A DNA stretch of 64,000 nt from the NCBI GenBank assembly GCA_002919235.1, contig PKEX01000033.1, positions 1 through 64,000 on the forward strand, written 5' to 3'. The DNA comes from Clostridia bacterium. GTDB lineage: Bacteria > Bacillota > Limnochordia > DTU080 > RSA5. The notes under the pieces were generated by a model, which searched no databases, was not told where the DNA came from, and was given only the letters and a program-made list of their open reading frames with translations. A program made the translations under genes and the position numbers. Below are positions 62,155 to 64,000 of the stretch, one piece after another (the stretch's first letter is position 1; each line of letters opens with the position of its first letter).

Positions 62155-63215
62155 ACGCCCGCCACCTGTCTGCGCCGGGCGAGGGCGATCAAGAACGGCG
62201 CGCCCACCAGGGCGGTGACGATTCCCACCTGCACCTCGGAGGGCCGGGCGATCACCCGGCCGGCGATGTCCGCCGAGAGCAGCATGAGCGGGCCGACTAT
62301 CACGCAGAAAGGCAGCACCCAGCGGTAATCGGGCCCCACCAGGCCGCGGACGATGTGAGGCACCGCCAGGCCCACGAAGCCGATGGGCCCAGCCGCCGCC
62401 ACGGCGCCGCCCACCATCAGGACGGAGAGGCCGCCGACGATCAGCCGGGCCCTGCCCGTGTGCATTCCCAGCGCCCGGGCGGTCTCCTCGCTCATGCTCA
62501 GCACGTTCAGCTGCTCCGCCCCGAGCAGCATCCCGATCATGCCCACCGCCATGAAGGGCAGCACGGCATAAAACACCGAAAGGTCCCGTCCGGCCAGCGA
62601 CCCCGCCAGCCAAAAGCGGACCACGTCCAGCGTTTCCTGGCTGTAGAGCAGGATCGCCGTAAGCCACGAGTTGAGGAGCGACGCGACCACCACGCCCGCC
62701 AGGGCCAGCTTCACCGGCGTGCCCCCGCCCGGACCCGTGGAGCCGATCGCGTACACCGCGGCGGCCGCTCCGAGACCCCCGGCAAAGGCAAACCAGACAT
62801 ATTGAAGGGGATGCGCCAGCTGGCCGAAGTAGACGGCGACCACCACCCCAAACGCGGCCCCGGCGTTGACGCCCAGGATCGACGGGTCCGCGAGGGGGTT
62901 GCGGGTGGTCGCCTGCAGGGCGGCGCCTGCCACGGCCAGCGCCGCGCCGGCGCCCAGGCCGATCACCGTCCGCGGAAGGCGCAGGAAGCGGACCACCGTC
63001 TGTTCATACGACTCCGGCGAATACCGGAACAAGGCATCGAAGGCATCGGCGGCGGTGACAGGGACCGAACCGAAGCGCAGGCCCGCTGCCGCGACGGCTG
63101 CCAGCAGGACCGCGGCCGCCGCCAGCGCGGCCAGCCGCGCCTTGCTGGACCGCAGCGGGGCAGCGGAAGACGCAGCTTCAAGCCTCCGGACCGGTCCGCC
63201 CTTCTCCACGCTCAC
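62151..63215 (-). CDS. Iron-siderophore ABC permease (FecC type)
   Basis: A 354-aa FecCD-family permease with LPRTVIGLGAGAALAVAGAA, RNPLADPSILGVNAGAA and AGPIGFVGLAVPHIVRGLVG. The GTG at 63215 overlaps the stop of the FhuF-like gene (GTGA) and has GGAGGGGAAGG upstream. It forms the heteromeric channel with the FecD-type permease. Confidence 0.93.
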   Translation of the reverse strand: MSVEKGGPVRRLEAASSAAPLRSSKARLAALAAAAVLLAAVAAAGLRFGSVPVTAADAFDALFRYSPESYEQTVVRFLRLPRTVIGLGAGAALAVAGAALQATTRNPLADPSILGVNAGAAFGVVVAVYFGQLAHPLQYVWFAFAGGLGAAAAVYAIGSTGPGGGTPVKLALAGVVVASLLNSWLTAILLYSQETLDVVRFWLAGSLAGRDLSVFYAVLPFMAVGMIGMLLGAEQLNVLSMSEETARALGMHTGRARLIVGGLSVLMVGGAVAAAGPIGFVGLAVPHIVRGLVGPDYRWVLPFCVIVGPLMLLSADIAGRVIARPSEVQVGIVTALVGAPFLIALARRRQVAGV

Positions 63216-64000
63216 CGGGACCCTTCCCCTCCTTCGAGGCTCGCCCGGATCGTTTCCCTGCGCCAGTCGTCGGGGCGGAGCGGGCAGCTCACGCAGTAGA
63301 GCTCCTCGCCCGGCTGCGCCGCCTTTCCCCTGCGGTAGTGGAGGCAGCAGGTGCCCCGCACCATGTGGAGCTCCTCCCCGCCGCGCCACTGCACCGGGAA
63401 CGGCCGGGGCCTCACCCTCAGCCTCGGCTCCCTGGCGGCCAGCCGGCTGATGACGCTCATCGCTTCGTCCCAGGCGGCCCACGGGTCGCGCCCGTACAGC
63501 CGGGCCAGCCAAAGCCCGCTGCCGGCCACTTGGTCGGCCACCTCGCCCCAGAGCGCGGGCCAGCCCAGGCCCGACACCTCTCTCACACGCTCGAGGAGCG
63601 GCTCCATCCCGGCCAGCGTCTCGGCCAGGGCGTCCCAGAGCTGGTCCCGGCTGCCCAACACCGAAATCCCGGGCAGGCCCTGGGCCGGGTCGCCCGCCAC
63701 CACCGCGACCCGCGGGTCCGCCAGGGCCACCCCGTCGACGCGGCTCCGCTCTCCCACGTGCAGCCGAACCCCTTCCAACGGGCTCAGCGGCAGCCGCGCT
63801 TCGGCCAGGACCGGAAAAGCCCACGCCAGCACGACGGCGCTCACGTACGCGCGGGAGAGCACCCCGGCGGCGAACCTCCGGTCGCCGCTCCTCGCCGCCA
63901 CCCGCTCGAACCACGCGGCCGCGAAGCCGCGGTCGAGCAGCTGCGCCGCGGGGATCCACCCGTCGCCTTCCGGGATCCCGACCTCAAACCGGCGATACCG
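63212..64000 (-). CDS. FhuF-like siderophore-iron reductase, cut by the window edge
   Basis: The frame is open to base 64000, so the 5' end is missing; at least 262 aa are visible. The C-terminus has the FhuF-type [2Fe-2S] motif MVRGTCCLHYRRG followed by YCVSCPLRPDDWR (CC-x-n-C-x2-C). FhuF proteins reduce ferric siderophore in the cytoplasm to release iron, which fits the transporter encoded downstream. No binding-protein gene is seen; it probably lies beyond the edge. GTG 63901 is an internal candidate start but homologous sequence seems to continue upstream. Confidence 0.85.
   Translation of the reverse strand, partial: RYRRFEVGIPEGDGWIPAAQLLDRGFAAAWFERVAARSGDRRFAAGVLSRAYVSAVVLAWAFPVLAEARLPLSPLEGVRLHVGERSRVDGVALADPRVAVVAGDPAQGLPGISVLGSRDQLWDALAETLAGMEPLLERVREVSGLGWPALWGEVADQVAGSGLWLARLYGRDPWAAWDEAMSVISRLAAREPRLRVRPRPFPVQWRGGEELHMVRGTCCLHYRRGKAAQPGEELYCVSCPLRPDDWRRETIRASLEGGEGSR

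Overview
The window looks like chromosome from a high-G+C, spore-lineage Bacillota whose envelope probably has an outer membrane. Firmicute signals are a Spo0E-like gene, a near-perfect FapR operator in front of fabH, a c-di-AMP (ydaO/yuaA) riboswitch in front of an OpuC-type osmolyte transporter, AGGAGG ribosome sites and frequent GTG/TTG starts. Against that, the type IV pilus locus encodes a true secretin, which ends in a stretch resembling an outer-membrane beta-barrel. That mixture fits diderm Bacillota such as Limnochordia. The taxonomy is inference; no rRNA or marker gene is present.

Layout. 1-6.1 kb: mixed single genes (sfsA with an internal insertion, SDR, deoC) and a decayed patch with a 5'-truncated polysaccharide deacetylase, an ArsR-type regulator and an MFS remnant. 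6.1-21.3 kb, minus strand: fabH, pilD, then a pilus operon in the order pilA-pilB-pilT-pilC-pilM-pilN-pilO/P-secretin N-domain protein-secretin-three minor pilins. 21.5-23.0 kb: two unrelated small genes. 23.2-29.8 kb: a five-gene peptide ABC transporter whose substrate-binding protein appears circularly permuted. 29.8-31.0 kb: a gene-free region with a 32-bp-periodic palindrome array. 31.0-40.0 kb: a sulfur-transfer and thiol-redox island (exported rhodanese, TsuA, TusA, a rhodanese-like protein without active cysteines, CcdA, TlpA, a thioredoxin-reductase-like flavoprotein lacking its NADPH motif, PDO, a Crp/Fnr regulator), followed by the Spo0E-like gene. 40.1-42.0 kb: a chemoreceptor. 42.2-46.5 kb: promoter, c-di-AMP riboswitch and opuCA-CB-CD-CC. 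46.7-48.1 kb: a cyclic 2,3-diphosphoglycerate synthetase-like gene. 48.1-48.8 kb: a gene-free region with three copies of an 18-bp element. 48.8-54.6 kb: a CE15-like glucuronoyl esterase and an SsuABC/NrtABC-type transporter with a DszC/SfnC-like flavoprotein and a DUF4242 protein. 54.9-59.2 kb: an anchored surface protein, a cytidylyltransferase-aldo/keto reductase fusion, an SDR and a phage-type protein. 59.3-64.0 kb: an iron-siderophore ABC system (FhuF-like reductase, two FecCD permeases, two ATPases fused in one chain) that runs off the right edge.

The genes suggest an organism that moves or attaches with pili, feeds on peptides and plant glucuronoxylan, protects itself with compatible solutes and perhaps cyclic diphosphoglycerate, and scavenges sulfur and iron. 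The most unusual items are the permuted binding protein, the secretin with a barrel-like tail, the NADPH-motif-less reductase and the periodic palindrome array.
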